A stretch of DNA of 64,000 bases from Cupriavidus laharis (GCF_914271435.1 NZ_CAJZAI010000012.1:1-64000), one strand, 5' to 3'; numbered from the stretch's first letter, positions 35,166-44,930 are shown. Numbers and translations are program-made. The notes: a model not told the origin generated them from the letters alone.

Positions 35166-36469
35166 TGAAGCCGCTACTGATCTCCGTGCTGGCCTTGGCG
35201 GCAAGCGGGGCTGCCGTCGCAGCGGATACCGATCCGCTCGATTTCGACTACCAAGTGGTGGCTCGGGCGAGCGATCGTCCTGCGCTCATCTTCAATGACG
35301 GGGTGTCAACGTATGTGCAGCCACGGGCCGGGCAGACGGTATCGGCAGACGGCGCGCAGCAGAACGGTCCGTACTGGGTGATCGACGGAGTGCCAGATGT
35401 GGTTCGCTACAGCGTGAATGGCCAGCCGGTCGTGGCGCGCCTGAAACGCGCGAATGGGTTCACGTCTGAGCAGTCAAATTCGATCGCCGAACTGTCTGGC
35501 CGTGCTGCCATCTCGGGGCGGATTGCCTTGATTGGCAGCTATACGACGCTGTCGCTTGTTCGTGCAGGACGCTGGTCCCTGCCTCTGGCCCAGACGGTCA
35601 AGACAATTGCACCGGCCGGCTGGACTGGCACGGCGCAGAAGGACGTTCCCCTCACCGACGAGGTTTCACTCGAGCTGCATAGCGGCGAGAATTGGCTCCA
35701 GGCACTTTCTCGGCTTCTCGAGCGGCGCAATCTCTACGCAGAGGTGGACTTCGCTCGTCGCAATATTGGGCTGCGCGCCGCGCCGCCCAAGGGTTTCGCG
35801 ATAGCCGGCGAGGCTGCCAGTGAAGCGGCGCCGGGCAAGGCGCAGCAGATCGCCGCCGGCGGCGCTCAAGTCGCGGCGGCCACAGCAACCACGGCGGCTG
35901 CGGTCGCTGCGGCCCCGGATACCACACCTATCTCCGTTGCTGTCTCGACCGCGATTCCGTTGGCAGAGGGCCCGACGCTGGCCTCCGCGTTCGGCGCGGT
36001 GGCGATTCGGGACAACAAGCAGGGCCGCATCGAGATCCGATTCGAACGTGAGCCCAAGGACCTGGTACTGCGCGACGCGTCCGATAGCAAGATCTGGACA
36101 AAGTGGGATGAAGATCAGCGCGTCTTGTCCTTCTCCACCGTGGACCGGTTTACGGCGACCGCTGAGGGTAAGTCCGTGGAGGTGACGCGCTCGCCCGAGA
36201 TTGAGTACGAGTTCCCCCGCGAGAACGGGGCTGGCTTGGACATGATCTTTGAGAAGGACGGCGCGACCTACCTCAGCTTCACAAAGTCGCTGGTCAGCGT
36301 GTCCGTCTTCGGCGATGACCACCAGCGCAACGGCGAACAGAAGGACCGCTACTACAGGTTCAACGGCATCGCTTCGCGCCTGACGGTCATTGCAGATGGC
36401 AGCGTGGTCTACGTCGACCGCGTGCCGCAGGTGCGGTTCAAGGAACGGCCGGGGAAGGTGGCGCTGTGA
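35162..36469 (+). CDS. Periplasmic protein with two VirB9-like beta-sandwich repeats
   Basis: 435-residue secreted protein (signal LISVLALAASGAAVA). Residues about 30-95 (PALIFNDGVSTYVQP, then PYWVIDGVPDVVRYSVNGQP) and about 330-425 (GLDMIFEKDGATYLSF, then GSVVYVDRVPQVRF) both look like the C-terminal sandwich of VirB9/TrbG. They are separated by an Ala-rich linker (about 225-270) and a middle domain. It overlaps both neighbouring transglycosylase genes by four bases. It sits exactly where the T4SS genes meet the pilus genes, so it may connect the two machines or act as a second outer-membrane ring component. Function inferred from context only. Confidence 0.6.
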   Translation: MMKPLLISVLALAASGAAVAADTDPLDFDYQVVARASDRPALIFNDGVSTYVQPRAGQTVSADGAQQNGPYWVIDGVPDVVRYSVNGQPVVARLKRANGFTSEQSNSIAELSGRAAISGRIALIGSYTTLSLVRAGRWSLPLAQTVKTIAPAGWTGTAQKDVPLTDEVSLELHSGENWLQALSRLLERRNLYAEVDFARRNIGLRAAPPKGFAIAGEAASEAAPGKAQQIAAGGAQVAAATATTAAAVAAAPDTTPISVAVSTAIPLAEGPTLASAFGAVAIRDNKQGRIEIRFEREPKDLVLRDASDSKIWTKWDEDQRVLSFSTVDRFTATAEGKSVEVTRSPEIEYEFPRENGAGLDMIFEKDGATYLSFTKSLVSVSVFGDDHQRNGEQKDRYYRFNGIASRLTVIADGSVVYVDRVPQVRFKERPGKVAL

Positions 36470-36903
36470 AGGTCGGCTCGATCGTGTCCGCCATCGCGTT
36501 GTGCCTTCTGGCTGGTGCGGCCAATGCGGACTGCCTGGACGATGCTGCCGTGTTTCATGGCATCAGCCCGTCCTTGCTTCGCAGCATCGCGATGCAGGAA
36601 TCTGGCATGCGCGCATGGGTGACCAACCGCAATGCCAATGGTTCGGAAGATATCGGCCTCATGCAGATTAACTCCATCCACCTGCCGAGACTCTCCCAGT
36701 ATGGCCTCACGCGCGATCACCTCTTCAACGGATGCGTCAACGCGTACGTCGGCGCGTGGATTTTGCGCGAGAACATCCAACGCTATGGCCCGACCTGGAA
36801 GGCTGTTGGTGCTTACAACGCGTCATCACCCGATAAGCAATTGCGGTACGCCAGTCAGATTCATGCGCGGTGGCAGGCGCTCCAACGCGCCGCCTTGCGG
36901 TAG
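36466..36903 (+). CDS. Lytic transglycosylase of the pilus/secretion type
   Basis: 145-residue SLT enzyme with a signal peptide (SIVSAIALCLLAGAANA). Catalytic Glu in LLRSIAMQESGMRAW, then NGSEDIGLMQINSIHLPRL and AYNASSPDKQLRYASQIH. Of the IagB/PilT (R64) type, it clears a path through peptidoglycan for the pilus. The GTG start overlaps the preceding stop. This second transglycosylase probably serves the type IVb pilus, filling the place of R64 pilT. Confidence 0.85.
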   Translation: MKVGSIVSAIALCLLAGAANADCLDDAAVFHGISPSLLRSIAMQESGMRAWVTNRNANGSEDIGLMQINSIHLPRLSQYGLTRDHLFNGCVNAYVGAWILRENIQRYGPTWKAVGAYNASSPDKQLRYASQIHARWQALQRAALR

Positions 36904-36931
36904 ATCCAACCGTTCACTCGAGAGCAACGTT

Positions 36932-37447
36932 ATGTGCCATTCCACACGAACCCTCCGCATTGCCGTCGCCGCGGCATCGCTCGTGAGCTGCGCGGTCCTT
37001 GCCCCGGCAGTACACGCTTCTCAGCTTTCGACCGACGGCTGGCAGTCGTTGCAGCCGGCGCGGGCCAGCAAGGCTGCGGTCGAAACCACGCTACTGGCGT
37101 CCAATCACCCGACGCTTGCGGCCGGCCAGGCCGCGATAGCCGCGCCCGCTGCAGCGCCTGTCTCCACGCCAGTCGTCGCGCCGGTCGTTGGCGATGTCTA
37201 CCGACTCGTAAGAGGTGAGCCGCTGCAACAGCAGCTTCAGAAGTGGGCCACGCGCGCAGGCTGGACTGTGGCATGGAACGTCCCGGATGGCTGGATCGTC
37301 CCGGGTGACAAAGATTATGGCAGCGACTTCGAGGGCGCGGTCCAGCGCGTGGTCGAGGAGCTCGCCAGCAACGGTGCCGATGTGGTCGGCGACAGCTGGC
37401 GCGGCAACCGCACGGTAATCATCAGCCAAAACGGAATGGTGCAATGA
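36932..37447 (+). CDS. pilL: PilL/TcpQ-like pilus assembly protein
   Basis: 171 residues with a signal peptide ending VLAPAVHA, a low-complexity Ala/Pro stretch, then a TcpQ-type domain (LQQQLQKWATRAGWTVAWNV, ending GDSWRGNRTVIISQNGMVQ). R64 PilL carries this domain at its C-terminus and partners the secretin PilN. The gene overlaps pilN by four bases. It is shorter than R64 PilL. Confidence 0.75.
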   Translation: MCHSTRTLRIAVAAASLVSCAVLAPAVHASQLSTDGWQSLQPARASKAAVETTLLASNHPTLAAGQAAIAAPAAAPVSTPVVAPVVGDVYRLVRGEPLQQQLQKWATRAGWTVAWNVPDGWIVPGDKDYGSDFEGAVQRVVEELASNGADVVGDSWRGNRTVIISQNGMVQ

Positions 37448-39105
37448 ACATGAAGAGCCAGCGCTTTACCGCCGCCGCCGTTGCGGCAGCCACCTTGATG
37501 TCGGGCTGCGGGGTGATCCAGACCCGCGACGTCCAGAACGCAATCTCTGCCGATGCTCAGTCGCGCTACGCCGATGCGCCCCGCAGCCGCCCAGTGTTCC
37601 GGGTGCATGAAGGCGCGTGGTTGCTTGGCGAGAAGATCCGAGCGAGCAAAGCTCAGCCCGATATCTATGGCAAGCACGTGGTCTACAAGGGCTCTATCGG
37701 GTCCCTGAACGAAGCGGCCAACTGGATCGCGCAGAACGTTGGCGTGCGCGCGACCGTGGAGCCATCGGCTGTTGCCACCGCGACTGGCACGGGGACCGCC
37801 CCGGTAGCGCTCCCGGCCGGTTCGGCGCGGCCTAACGGGCCGATTCCGACTGGCGGAATGCCGCGTGTGGACCTTGCCGCACCGCTGGCCGGCGCATCCA
37901 CGTCGGGCGCCGGCGTCGCGGCGGTATTGCCGCTGACGCTGCGCTATGAAGGCAGCTTCAAGGGCTTTCTGGATGCCGTCGAGGCGCATTTTGGTGTCTG
38001 GTCGCGCTACAACGACGGTACGGTGACGTTCTTCAAGACGGAAACCCGTACGTTCATGCTGCCAAGCCTTGCCGACAGCTCCTCGATGGACGGCTCGATC
38101 ACGACCTCGGACAGCGGTTCGGGCGGCGCGGCGGGGGGCGCGGGCAATGCAAGTAGCTCAGGAGGCAGCACCGGACGCGGCGGTCAGACGATGAAGACGT
38201 TCATCGAGGTGAAGCCATGGGAAACCCTGCAGGCCACGGCGAAAGCTGTCGCCGGCGCGACCGCGGAGGTGGTGGTTGACAAGAACCTCGGCACGCTGAC
38301 GGTGACCGGCGATCCGGTGCAGTGCGATCGTGTCGAACAGTTCGTGAAGAGCCTGGCTGCCATGTATGGCAAGCAGGTCGCCATCGACGTTCAGGTCTAC
38401 GAAGTACGCGTCACGCGCGAGGACAACTATGGACTGAATCTTTCGCTCGCCTATCAAAGCTCCAGTGGCCAGCCGGGCGTCTCCTTCAGTTCTGCCAGTA
38501 CGCCGACCGTCTCGGGCGGTGCATCGCCTGCGACTTTGGGGGCAACGATCATGAGCGGCCCGTTTGCCGGCAGCAAGGCCGTGGTCCAGGCGCTCTCGAC
38601 ACTGGGCAATGTCTCGCAAGTGGTCTCGCGATCGGGCGTAACCCAGAACGGCAAGGTCCTTGCGCTGCAAACGGCGACGCTGCAGGACTACGTTGCGCAG
38701 GCGCAAACGACACTGGCCGCAAACGTGGGATCCACCAGCTCGATCCAGACGGGGACGGTCACCTATGGCTTTACCAGCAACTTCCTGCCGAAGGTGGTCG
38801 ACGGTCGAATCCTGATGAACTTCGACATGACGTTGTCGGACTTGCTGCCGCTGCAGCCGTTCAAGTCCGGCGGCGAGGCGAACCAAAGCACCGTGCAGCT
38901 TCGGACGATGCCGACCAATCGGTTCGCGCAATCGATCACGCTGAAGCCCGGCGAATCGCTGGTCCTGACAGGCCTGCGCAATCAGAAGGCGGCGACCACG
39001 AACAACGGGATCGGGGAGCCGTGGATGGCCGCGCTCGGCGGTGGTGTTGGCGCCACCAGGGGCGATACGGTCATCGCCATCATGATTTCGGCCCGCTTGC
39101 TGTAA
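37444..39105 (+). CDS. pilN: PilN-type outer-membrane secretin (lipoprotein)
   Basis: 553-residue secretin through which the thin pilus exits. A lipoprotein signal with lipobox MSGCG, a STN/N0-like region (FLDAVEAHFGVWSRYNDGTV), a Gly/Ser-rich linker, and a C-terminal secretin domain (MYGKQVAIDVQVYEVRVTRE; GTVTYGFTSNFLPKVVDGR; ITLKPGESLVLTGLRNQKA). Closely follows the R64 PilN/BfpB layout. Confidence 0.92.
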   Translation: MNMKSQRFTAAAVAAATLMSGCGVIQTRDVQNAISADAQSRYADAPRSRPVFRVHEGAWLLGEKIRASKAQPDIYGKHVVYKGSIGSLNEAANWIAQNVGVRATVEPSAVATATGTGTAPVALPAGSARPNGPIPTGGMPRVDLAAPLAGASTSGAGVAAVLPLTLRYEGSFKGFLDAVEAHFGVWSRYNDGTVTFFKTETRTFMLPSLADSSSMDGSITTSDSGSGGAAGGAGNASSSGGSTGRGGQTMKTFIEVKPWETLQATAKAVAGATAEVVVDKNLGTLTVTGDPVQCDRVEQFVKSLAAMYGKQVAIDVQVYEVRVTREDNYGLNLSLAYQSSSGQPGVSFSSASTPTVSGGASPATLGATIMSGPFAGSKAVVQALSTLGNVSQVVSRSGVTQNGKVLALQTATLQDYVAQAQTTLAANVGSTSSIQTGTVTYGFTSNFLPKVVDGRILMNFDMTLSDLLPLQPFKSGGEANQSTVQLRTMPTNRFAQSITLKPGESLVLTGLRNQKAATTNNGIGEPWMAALGGGVGATRGDTVIAIMISARLL

Positions 39106-39120
39106 CACAGAGACAATCCA

Positions 39121-39795
39121 ATGCAGAATCGCGCATTCATTCATCGTTGGGCGCCCGCGGCGCTCGCCGCCGCCATCGGTTGCCAGGCACTAGTGTTCTC
39201 GTCCAATGCCGCGGCGGCAACGGCCAACCCGGCTGTGGCAGCCATCGCTGCAGCCGCCGCGGGCCCGACTAGCGCCCAGCCCGCTTCGAGCGCTGCGGCG
39301 CAGGCATTCCCGCAAGCATCTGCCGCGAGTCTTACTCCGGCGACTGGAAGTGCCAGCGCTGCCGGTGAGGCTGTTCAGGCACAGCGCCACACCGATGCGC
39401 CGGAGTTAGCAGCGCTGCAGGCTCAGATCGCCTTGTGGAAGGCCCGCGCGGAGATCGCCAAGTACAAGGCGGAGGTCAAGCGCGCCGAGGACTCACTGAC
39501 TGCGACGGCTGCAGGCGGCGCACCGTCTCCGGGCGTCGGCGCCATCTCGCTGGCCGCGCCGATGCCGGTGGGCAGCGCCACTGGCGACCGTGCGAAGGGC
39601 TTCTCATCGGAAGCGCCGCGTGTCGTGTCGCTGCGCGCGTTTGATGGCAATTTCAACGCGATTGTTGATGTCAACGGGCGCATGGTCCCCGTCCAGCCGG
39701 GTGATGCGCTGGAAGGTGGCTGGAAGGTCGTGGCCATTGACGAAGGCGGCGTGAAACTCGCCAATGGCAAGCGCGTGCGCACGCTGAGGCCGTAA
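39121..39795 (+). CDS. pilP: Type IVb pilus biogenesis protein PilP
   Basis: 224 residues: a signal peptide (WAPAALAAAIGCQALVFSS), an Ala/Ser-rich linker, a helical coil (LAALQAQIALWKARAEIAKY) and a C-terminal PilP domain (VVDVNGRMVPVQPGDALEGG ... VKLANGKRVRTLRP). It links the secretin to the inner-membrane platform. In R64 pilP follows pilO; here it precedes it. Confidence 0.85.
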   Translation: MQNRAFIHRWAPAALAAAIGCQALVFSSNAAAATANPAVAAIAAAAAGPTSAQPASSAAAQAFPQASAASLTPATGSASAAGEAVQAQRHTDAPELAALQAQIALWKARAEIAKYKAEVKRAEDSLTATAAGGAPSPGVGAISLAAPMPVGSATGDRAKGFSSEAPRVVSLRAFDGNFNAIVDVNGRMVPVQPGDALEGGWKVVAIDEGGVKLANGKRVRTLRP

Positions 39796-39798
39796 GCC

Positions 39799-41037
39799 AT
39801 GGCCGAAGTCCTGTCATTTCCGGGGCTCAAGGGCGGCTTTGCTGTCGGGCTGTCCTGGCAGCATGAGGAAACCCAGCCGAGCCAGAGTGCCTTGCGCGCG
39901 CGAGCGCTGGACCTTGGCCGCAATGGTCGTTGGTGCGTCGTGCACGAAAGCACGGAGGGCGCCGTTCAGACCGGATTCTGCGAAGCTATCGCGGGCACCA
40001 AACCGGCTCGCCTGAAGCCGCTGGCTGCGATTGTCGCGGGTCAGCATCGCCAGCCTTGGATGGGGCTGTTCCATCTCCGGGGCGATGTCTACTGGTATGT
40101 CGCGGTGCGACAGGGGCACGCAGTCATCGCCGGCGGCGATCGGGTCGGCACGCTGGAAGAAATCAATCCGATCCGCGAACGGCATCGCGCCCTTGGCGAG
40201 TGGACCGAAATCGAAGGCACCTTGCGCGACCTCGCCACGATGGCGCGCGCCTCGAAGGGCGTTTCCGTCATGCGTGACGCGCTAACTGGTCGCTGGAAGT
40301 CGCAAGCCTACACGATGGCTGCAGTGTCGGGCGTGATGGCTCTAATCGGAGGCGGCTGGTACTGGTACGACCAGCAGCAGGAGGCGGAGCGTGAAGCCCA
40401 GAGGATGCAACAGCGTGCCATAGCGGCTGCGCGGCTCGCCAACGAGGCGGCCCGTCAGCAAGCCGCGCCGTGGGTGGAAATCGCGGCGCCCAAGGAACTC
40501 ATGCTGGCGTGCCGCCGTGCGTGGGATCGACAGGCGCTTGCACAGGGCGGTTGGACGCTGGCCGGCTGGCGCTGCAAGCCGGCCACGCCGACGGCACTGA
40601 CGATCGAGACGACGTGGAAGCGAGAAGGCGGCGTGGCGGACACCGCGCCAGGCGTGCTGACCGTAGATGGGAACCTTGCCACCGAGACGGCAAGCGCCCC
40701 GGCCGCTTTCCTGCCTTCCTCGCGCGAGATCAGCTCTTCGGCCGAAGCGCAGCGTGCGATGTGGACCTATGCCCAGAGGAATGGCGTGAGTTTGCAGTTG
40801 ACACTGCCGCCCGCGTTGCTGCCAACGGACGGAAAGACACCGGTCGACCCGTGGTTGGCGATGACGGCTGATATCGGCTTCGGCGCGCCGCCGTGGCTGG
40901 GAGCGGGCGAGGGAATTGAAGCCGTGGCAGGTGTCCGGCTGACCGAGATCAGCTATGAGGCCGCCAACCAGACCTGGAAAGGGACCGCGAAGCTCTACGC
41001 GACGCGGAACGGCTGCTCGCTACGGAGTGAAAGATGA
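39799..41037 (+). CDS. pilO: Type IVb pilus inner-membrane protein PilO2
   Basis: 412-residue bitopic protein: a cytoplasmic domain (about 1-170, including GLFHLRGDVYWYVAVRQGHA), one membrane segment (MAAVSGVMALIGGGWYWY, about residues 174-191), a coiled region and a periplasmic C-terminal domain. Matches the R64 PilO/PilO2 plan. It starts three bases after pilP and overlaps pilQ by four. Confidence 0.85.
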   Translation: MAEVLSFPGLKGGFAVGLSWQHEETQPSQSALRARALDLGRNGRWCVVHESTEGAVQTGFCEAIAGTKPARLKPLAAIVAGQHRQPWMGLFHLRGDVYWYVAVRQGHAVIAGGDRVGTLEEINPIRERHRALGEWTEIEGTLRDLATMARASKGVSVMRDALTGRWKSQAYTMAAVSGVMALIGGGWYWYDQQQEAEREAQRMQQRAIAAARLANEAARQQAAPWVEIAAPKELMLACRRAWDRQALAQGGWTLAGWRCKPATPTALTIETTWKREGGVADTAPGVLTVDGNLATETASAPAAFLPSSREISSSAEAQRAMWTYAQRNGVSLQLTLPPALLPTDGKTPVDPWLAMTADIGFGAPPWLGAGEGIEAVAGVRLTEISYEAANQTWKGTAKLYATRNGCSLRSER

Positions 41038-42836
41038 TGGGAACGATCACGCGACTCTGGCGAGCCCAGGGCAAGGCGTCGCGACGCGCCGGCAGTGGTG
41101 CGGCAAGGGTAGAGCCATCCGTCAGGGCGGATGTTCTGGTGTTGGCGCCGCCTCCGGAGGTTCTTGAGCCCCACATCATCTACCCGCGAAACGTCGCCGC
41201 GCCCTTTGACCGCGTTGCCTTGAACCTCAACTATCTGACGGCCGAGCAGGCTGGCGCCCTTCGTCAGCGTGCGGCGGATAGCGGACTCTATGTTGAGGAC
41301 GTTGCAAGGGAGTTCGGCCTGTCCGAGGAGAACGTCCAACAGGTCCTGGCGGTGCATGGCTGCGAGATTTTCGTGGATGCCCGGCATTTCGGCACGCCGC
41401 GGCTCCTGACGTGGGAATCCAAGTTGCGACGCGGCGGCGTTGCCCCGCAGATCCGAAAGGTCTCGGCGCAGGAACTCGCCGAGCTTCGGCAGGAGCGCGG
41501 TTCCGGGCAACTGCTGGATACCGACCTGCAGACCTTGACGCTCGCACGCCGATTGATCGCCGATTGCGCGGCCATGATCGCATCGGATATTCACATCCTG
41601 GTGCGCGATGACCATACCGAGATTCAGGTACGGATCAAGGGCGATTTGCGAACGGTGTCGGCGCTGTCGATGCGACGCGAGGAGGGCGAGCGCCTAATCC
41701 GCGCAATCTACACGGGCCTGGCGACGGTAAAAGCGGCGACCTACAACCCGCTCGATGTTCAGGATGCACAGATTGCTGGAGACGCGCTGCCCGGAACAGG
41801 GCTGTCGAGCGTGCGGATCATCCGCGGGCCGGCATATCCCGTTGAAGCCGGCGGCGGCTTTCTGGTCGCTCGACTGCAGTACCGTGAGCATCACGAGGGG
41901 GCACTGAAGGCGGACGCGGTCGATGCGGCAAAGAGACTCGATCTGCGGACTCCCAAGGCGCCGGGCGGTGACTTCAAGCTCGGACAGATGGGATACACGC
42001 CGCTTCAGGTCGAACTGATTTCCCAACTGCTGCGCCGGCCGATGGGGGTGATTGTGGTGACGGGGCCAACCGGCAGCGGCAAGACCACAACGCTGTTCGA
42101 GTGCACGCGGCACCAGGCGAGGCTCTTTCCGGAAAAGCGGCTTATCACCATCGAAAACCCGACCGAGTACCCGATGGACTGGGCTGTCCAGCTCACGACG
42201 GAAAGTGAGCGGTTCCCCGAAATGCTGCGCATGACGCTGCGGATGGATCCGGACGCGGTGCTGCTTGGCGAAATCCGCGGTGTGGAGGAGGCCATCGCAA
42301 CGTTGCAGGCTGCGGCCACTGGCCACCTTGTGCTGACAACCCTGCACGTGACCGACCCGTTTGAAACGTTCTCGCGGCTGATGATGCTGGACCACGTTCG
42401 ACTCGCCATGGAGGTGATTGCGAACCACAACCAGATCATCGGGCTGATCGCCCAGCGCATCGTGCCGCTGCTTTGTCCGGAGTGCTCGGTGCCGCTTGAG
42501 CATGCCCGACAGGCACTTCCGGACTACATGCTGAGAGCACTGCAGTCCTGGGGCGACTTGTCGGAAGTCCGGGTGCGTGGCGCGGGTTGCTCCCATTGTC
42601 ACGGCGAAGCGATTGTCGGCCAGCAGGCGGTCGCCGAGGTGGTCGTTGCTAGCGAAGCGCTGATGCAGGACTGCATCAAGGACGGCGTACTGGTTGCGCG
42701 GCGCGAGCATCGGAAGCGTGAGGGGTCTGACAAGCCCATGATTGCCCACGCGATGGACCTTGTGCTGGCCGGACGGCTAAGTCCGATCGACGCCGAGCGA
42801 AATGTTGATGCCATTCCCATGTGGGAGGAACAATGA
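41034..42836 (+). CDS. pilQ: Pilus extension ATPase PilQ (GspE family)
   Basis: 600-residue secretion NTPase. Walker A VVTGPTGSGKTTTLFE at about residues 341-356, Asp box ITIENPTEYPMDW, Walker B DPDAVLLGEIRGVEEAI and His box AAATGHLVLTTLHVTDPFE. A C-terminal zinc-like pair CPECSVPL ... CSHCHGEAI is as in GspE/PilQ. It powers thin-pilus assembly. ATG 41034 overlaps the pilO stop; a second ATG follows at once. Confidence 0.94.
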   Translation: MMGTITRLWRAQGKASRRAGSGAARVEPSVRADVLVLAPPPEVLEPHIIYPRNVAAPFDRVALNLNYLTAEQAGALRQRAADSGLYVEDVAREFGLSEENVQQVLAVHGCEIFVDARHFGTPRLLTWESKLRRGGVAPQIRKVSAQELAELRQERGSGQLLDTDLQTLTLARRLIADCAAMIASDIHILVRDDHTEIQVRIKGDLRTVSALSMRREEGERLIRAIYTGLATVKAATYNPLDVQDAQIAGDALPGTGLSSVRIIRGPAYPVEAGGGFLVARLQYREHHEGALKADAVDAAKRLDLRTPKAPGGDFKLGQMGYTPLQVELISQLLRRPMGVIVVTGPTGSGKTTTLFECTRHQARLFPEKRLITIENPTEYPMDWAVQLTTESERFPEMLRMTLRMDPDAVLLGEIRGVEEAIATLQAAATGHLVLTTLHVTDPFETFSRLMMLDHVRLAMEVIANHNQIIGLIAQRIVPLLCPECSVPLEHARQALPDYMLRALQSWGDLSEVRVRGAGCSHCHGEAIVGQQAVAEVVVASEALMQDCIKDGVLVARREHRKREGSDKPMIAHAMDLVLAGRLSPIDAERNVDAIPMWEEQ

Positions 42837-43873
42837 GCGAGATGGCTTGGGCAATGCGCCGACGCCTGTACCAACAGGCTTCGAGCCAATTGGAGAACGG
42901 GCTGACCCTGGCGCAGGTCATCGAAGACTTCCGCGAGCGGCAAGCGCGACGGGGCCGCAAACGCGCGGCCGAGGCGGCGAACGAGGTCGGACGTCAGGTA
43001 CGGGATGGCAAGACCCTGATGGCGGCAATGGGGCCGGGCCTCAGCGATCTCGAGCGCAGCGTCCTCGATGCCGGCGAGAAGGCGGGTCAATTGCCGGACG
43101 CCATGCGCCTCGTACTGGAAGTGCGGGATTTGACCTCCCGCCTGCGCCAGAAGCTCCAGGCCAGCTTCTTTGCGCCGGCGGTGTATCTGGTGACCCTGTA
43201 CGCGGTGCTGCTGCTCATCGGTGGCTACATCGTTCCTCAGTTTCTGGGCGTTCTGCCGATCGACCGTTGGACCGATTGGGCATACGCCATGTACTTGTCG
43301 GGAGAACTGGCCGTGGGCTGGCCAGCGCCGTTGCTATTCGGGACGCTTGCCGGGTACGCAATCTGGAGCTGGTGGGCGCTTGCAAGGTGGACCGGTCCAG
43401 GCCGGCGCTACTGCGACAAGCACATCTTCCCGTTCACGGTGTACCGCGAAATCACCGGCTTCACCTGGTTGCTGTCGTTCGTTGCCCTGTTGCGCGCCGG
43501 AGTGCCAGATATCGCTGCGCTGGAGAGCCAGATTGCGACAGCGTCGCCGTGGCTTGCATCGCGCTTGCGGCCGATTCGGCTGGGTCTTGCCGACGGGCTG
43601 GATCTGGCGGAGGCCATGCGGCAAGCCGGAAACGCGTTCCCCTCCCTGGATCTGATTGACGAGATCGGCGCCTATGCCGGCTTCGATGACTTCACGGAAA
43701 AAATCACTGTCGCCGTTCGTCAGCACGCGGAGGTCATTGAGCGGCAACTGCTTGCGAAAGGGATGGTGATGTCCGCGATCTTTACTGGCTTCATGTTCCT
43801 CGCTTTCATCGTGCTCCAGCTCGGAGCCAACTCTCTCTCATCGATTCTCACGTCATCGATGGGGCAGTTCTAA
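42833..43873 (+). CDS. pilR: Pilus inner-membrane platform protein PilR (GspF family)
   Basis: 346 residues with two GspF/PilC-type repeats, each with MAxxMGPGLSDLERSVLDAGE-like start and membrane segments (AVYLVTLYAVLLLIGGYIV; AIFTGFMFLAFIVLQLGANS). It forms the platform on which PilQ acts. ATG 42833 overlaps the pilQ stop (ATGA). Confidence 0.92.
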   Translation: MSEMAWAMRRRLYQQASSQLENGLTLAQVIEDFRERQARRGRKRAAEAANEVGRQVRDGKTLMAAMGPGLSDLERSVLDAGEKAGQLPDAMRLVLEVRDLTSRLRQKLQASFFAPAVYLVTLYAVLLLIGGYIVPQFLGVLPIDRWTDWAYAMYLSGELAVGWPAPLLFGTLAGYAIWSWWALARWTGPGRRYCDKHIFPFTVYREITGFTWLLSFVALLRAGVPDIAALESQIATASPWLASRLRPIRLGLADGLDLAEAMRQAGNAFPSLDLIDEIGAYAGFDDFTEKITVAVRQHAEVIERQLLAKGMVMSAIFTGFMFLAFIVLQLGANSLSSILTSSMGQF

Positions 43874-43906
43874 CGTCGACGTGCTCAAACCTGATAGGAG
43901 TGTCAA

Positions 43907-44407
43907 ATGGATGGAATTCTTGGGCGCGTCGTCGCTACTGTGTTGGGCTTGCTTGCGCTGGTTGGGATCGCGTACGCCAGCTATAACGGCTTCCAGAATC
44001 ACAAAGCCAGCGTGGTTGCAACGAACATCACGCAGATCATCACGAACGCACGGGGCGGGTTCTCCCAGGGCAACAACGGTTACACCAACTTCACGACCGC
44101 GAATGTGCCTGCCCTGATTACCGGCGGTATGTTCCCGACGGACATGGTGCGCGGCACGGCGCTGGTTGACACGTGGGGTAACACCGTGACACTCGCGTCG
44201 GCCAACAATGGCTCGCAAGGCGTCATCACGTTCGGCGGTGGCAACGCGCAGACTGCGAAGCAATGCGTCAGTGCCGCATTGAGCCTGAAGGACTATGTCA
44301 CGTTGGTGGTCGGTACGACGACTTTTACGCAGACCACGCTGCCCGATCAGGCAACCGCTGGTGCTGCCTGCAGCGCGACCGCCACGTTCACGCTCACCTT
44401 CCAGTGA
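43907..44407 (+). CDS. pilS: Type IVb major pilin PilS-like
   Basis: 166-residue pilin. The hydrophobic N-terminal helix begins almost at once (MDGILGRVVATVLGLLALVG), and the globular domain has FPTDMVRGTALVDTWGNTVT, the conserved TcpA/PilS core. A Cys pair (QCVSAA ... GAACSAT) would form the D-region disulfide. The leader is only about three residues and the usual Glu at mature position 5 is absent, so processing may differ from R64 PilS. No prepilin peptidase gene was seen in the window. Confidence 0.82.
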   Translation: MDGILGRVVATVLGLLALVGIAYASYNGFQNHKASVVATNITQIITNARGGFSQGNNGYTNFTTANVPALITGGMFPTDMVRGTALVDTWGNTVTLASANNGSQGVITFGGGNAQTAKQCVSAALSLKDYVTLVVGTTTFTQTTLPDQATAGAACSATATFTLTFQ

Positions 44408-44443
44408 GAATCCGGCCTGGCACAACGGCCTAAGGGGACAAGA

Positions 44444-44923
44444 ATGGGATACCTCGTGTTACCGATCGCAGCGGTGCTCTTTTGCGCGGGAATCATGGCG
44501 CAGGGTTGGCAGCTTGCGCAAGCTATGCCCGGGGCGGGGTTGCCGGGCCGCATGGAGTCCGTGGCTACGGTAACCGCCCAGCAGGCGCAGGCGTATGGCG
44601 CAGCGTGCGTGACCACCGCCGGCGCCACGCCGGGGCTTGTCGGCGCCAGTGTAGTGCCCTTGCTGCCATCGGGTATGACCGTGCCGGCTGGTGCCGGATG
44701 CATGGCCGTAGCCAAACCTGGGGGTGGACGGGATGTGTACGGGTACGTGCCCGTGTCCTCCGGTGCCAGCGCCGCGCTGCTTGGCAGCACAGGCGGAAGT
44801 CTCGGCTGGTTCCGTGTCCGCAGCCAAGGCACGGCCGTCAATATCTCGACGGGCACCGCGTACAGCGTGCCCGCGAGCATTCCAATTGGCGCGCTGGTCC
44901 ATTGGGTCCAGTTGAATACCTGA
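44444..44923 (+). CDS. pilM: PilM-like pilus biogenesis protein
   Basis: 159 residues: an N-terminal hydrophobic segment (YLVLPIAAVLFCAGIMAQGW) followed by a periplasmic domain with a PilM-like pattern (LVGASVVPLLPSGMTVPAG ... DVYGYVPV). In R64 PilM lies earlier, between pilL and pilN; here it would sit between the major and minor pilins. The assignment rests on overall shape and position and is moderate. Confidence 0.55.
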   Translation: MGYLVLPIAAVLFCAGIMAQGWQLAQAMPGAGLPGRMESVATVTAQQAQAYGAACVTTAGATPGLVGASVVPLLPSGMTVPAGAGCMAVAKPGGGRDVYGYVPVSSGASAALLGSTGGSLGWFRVRSQGTAVNISTGTAYSVPASIPIGALVHWVQLNT

Positions 44924-44930
44924 GGAACGC

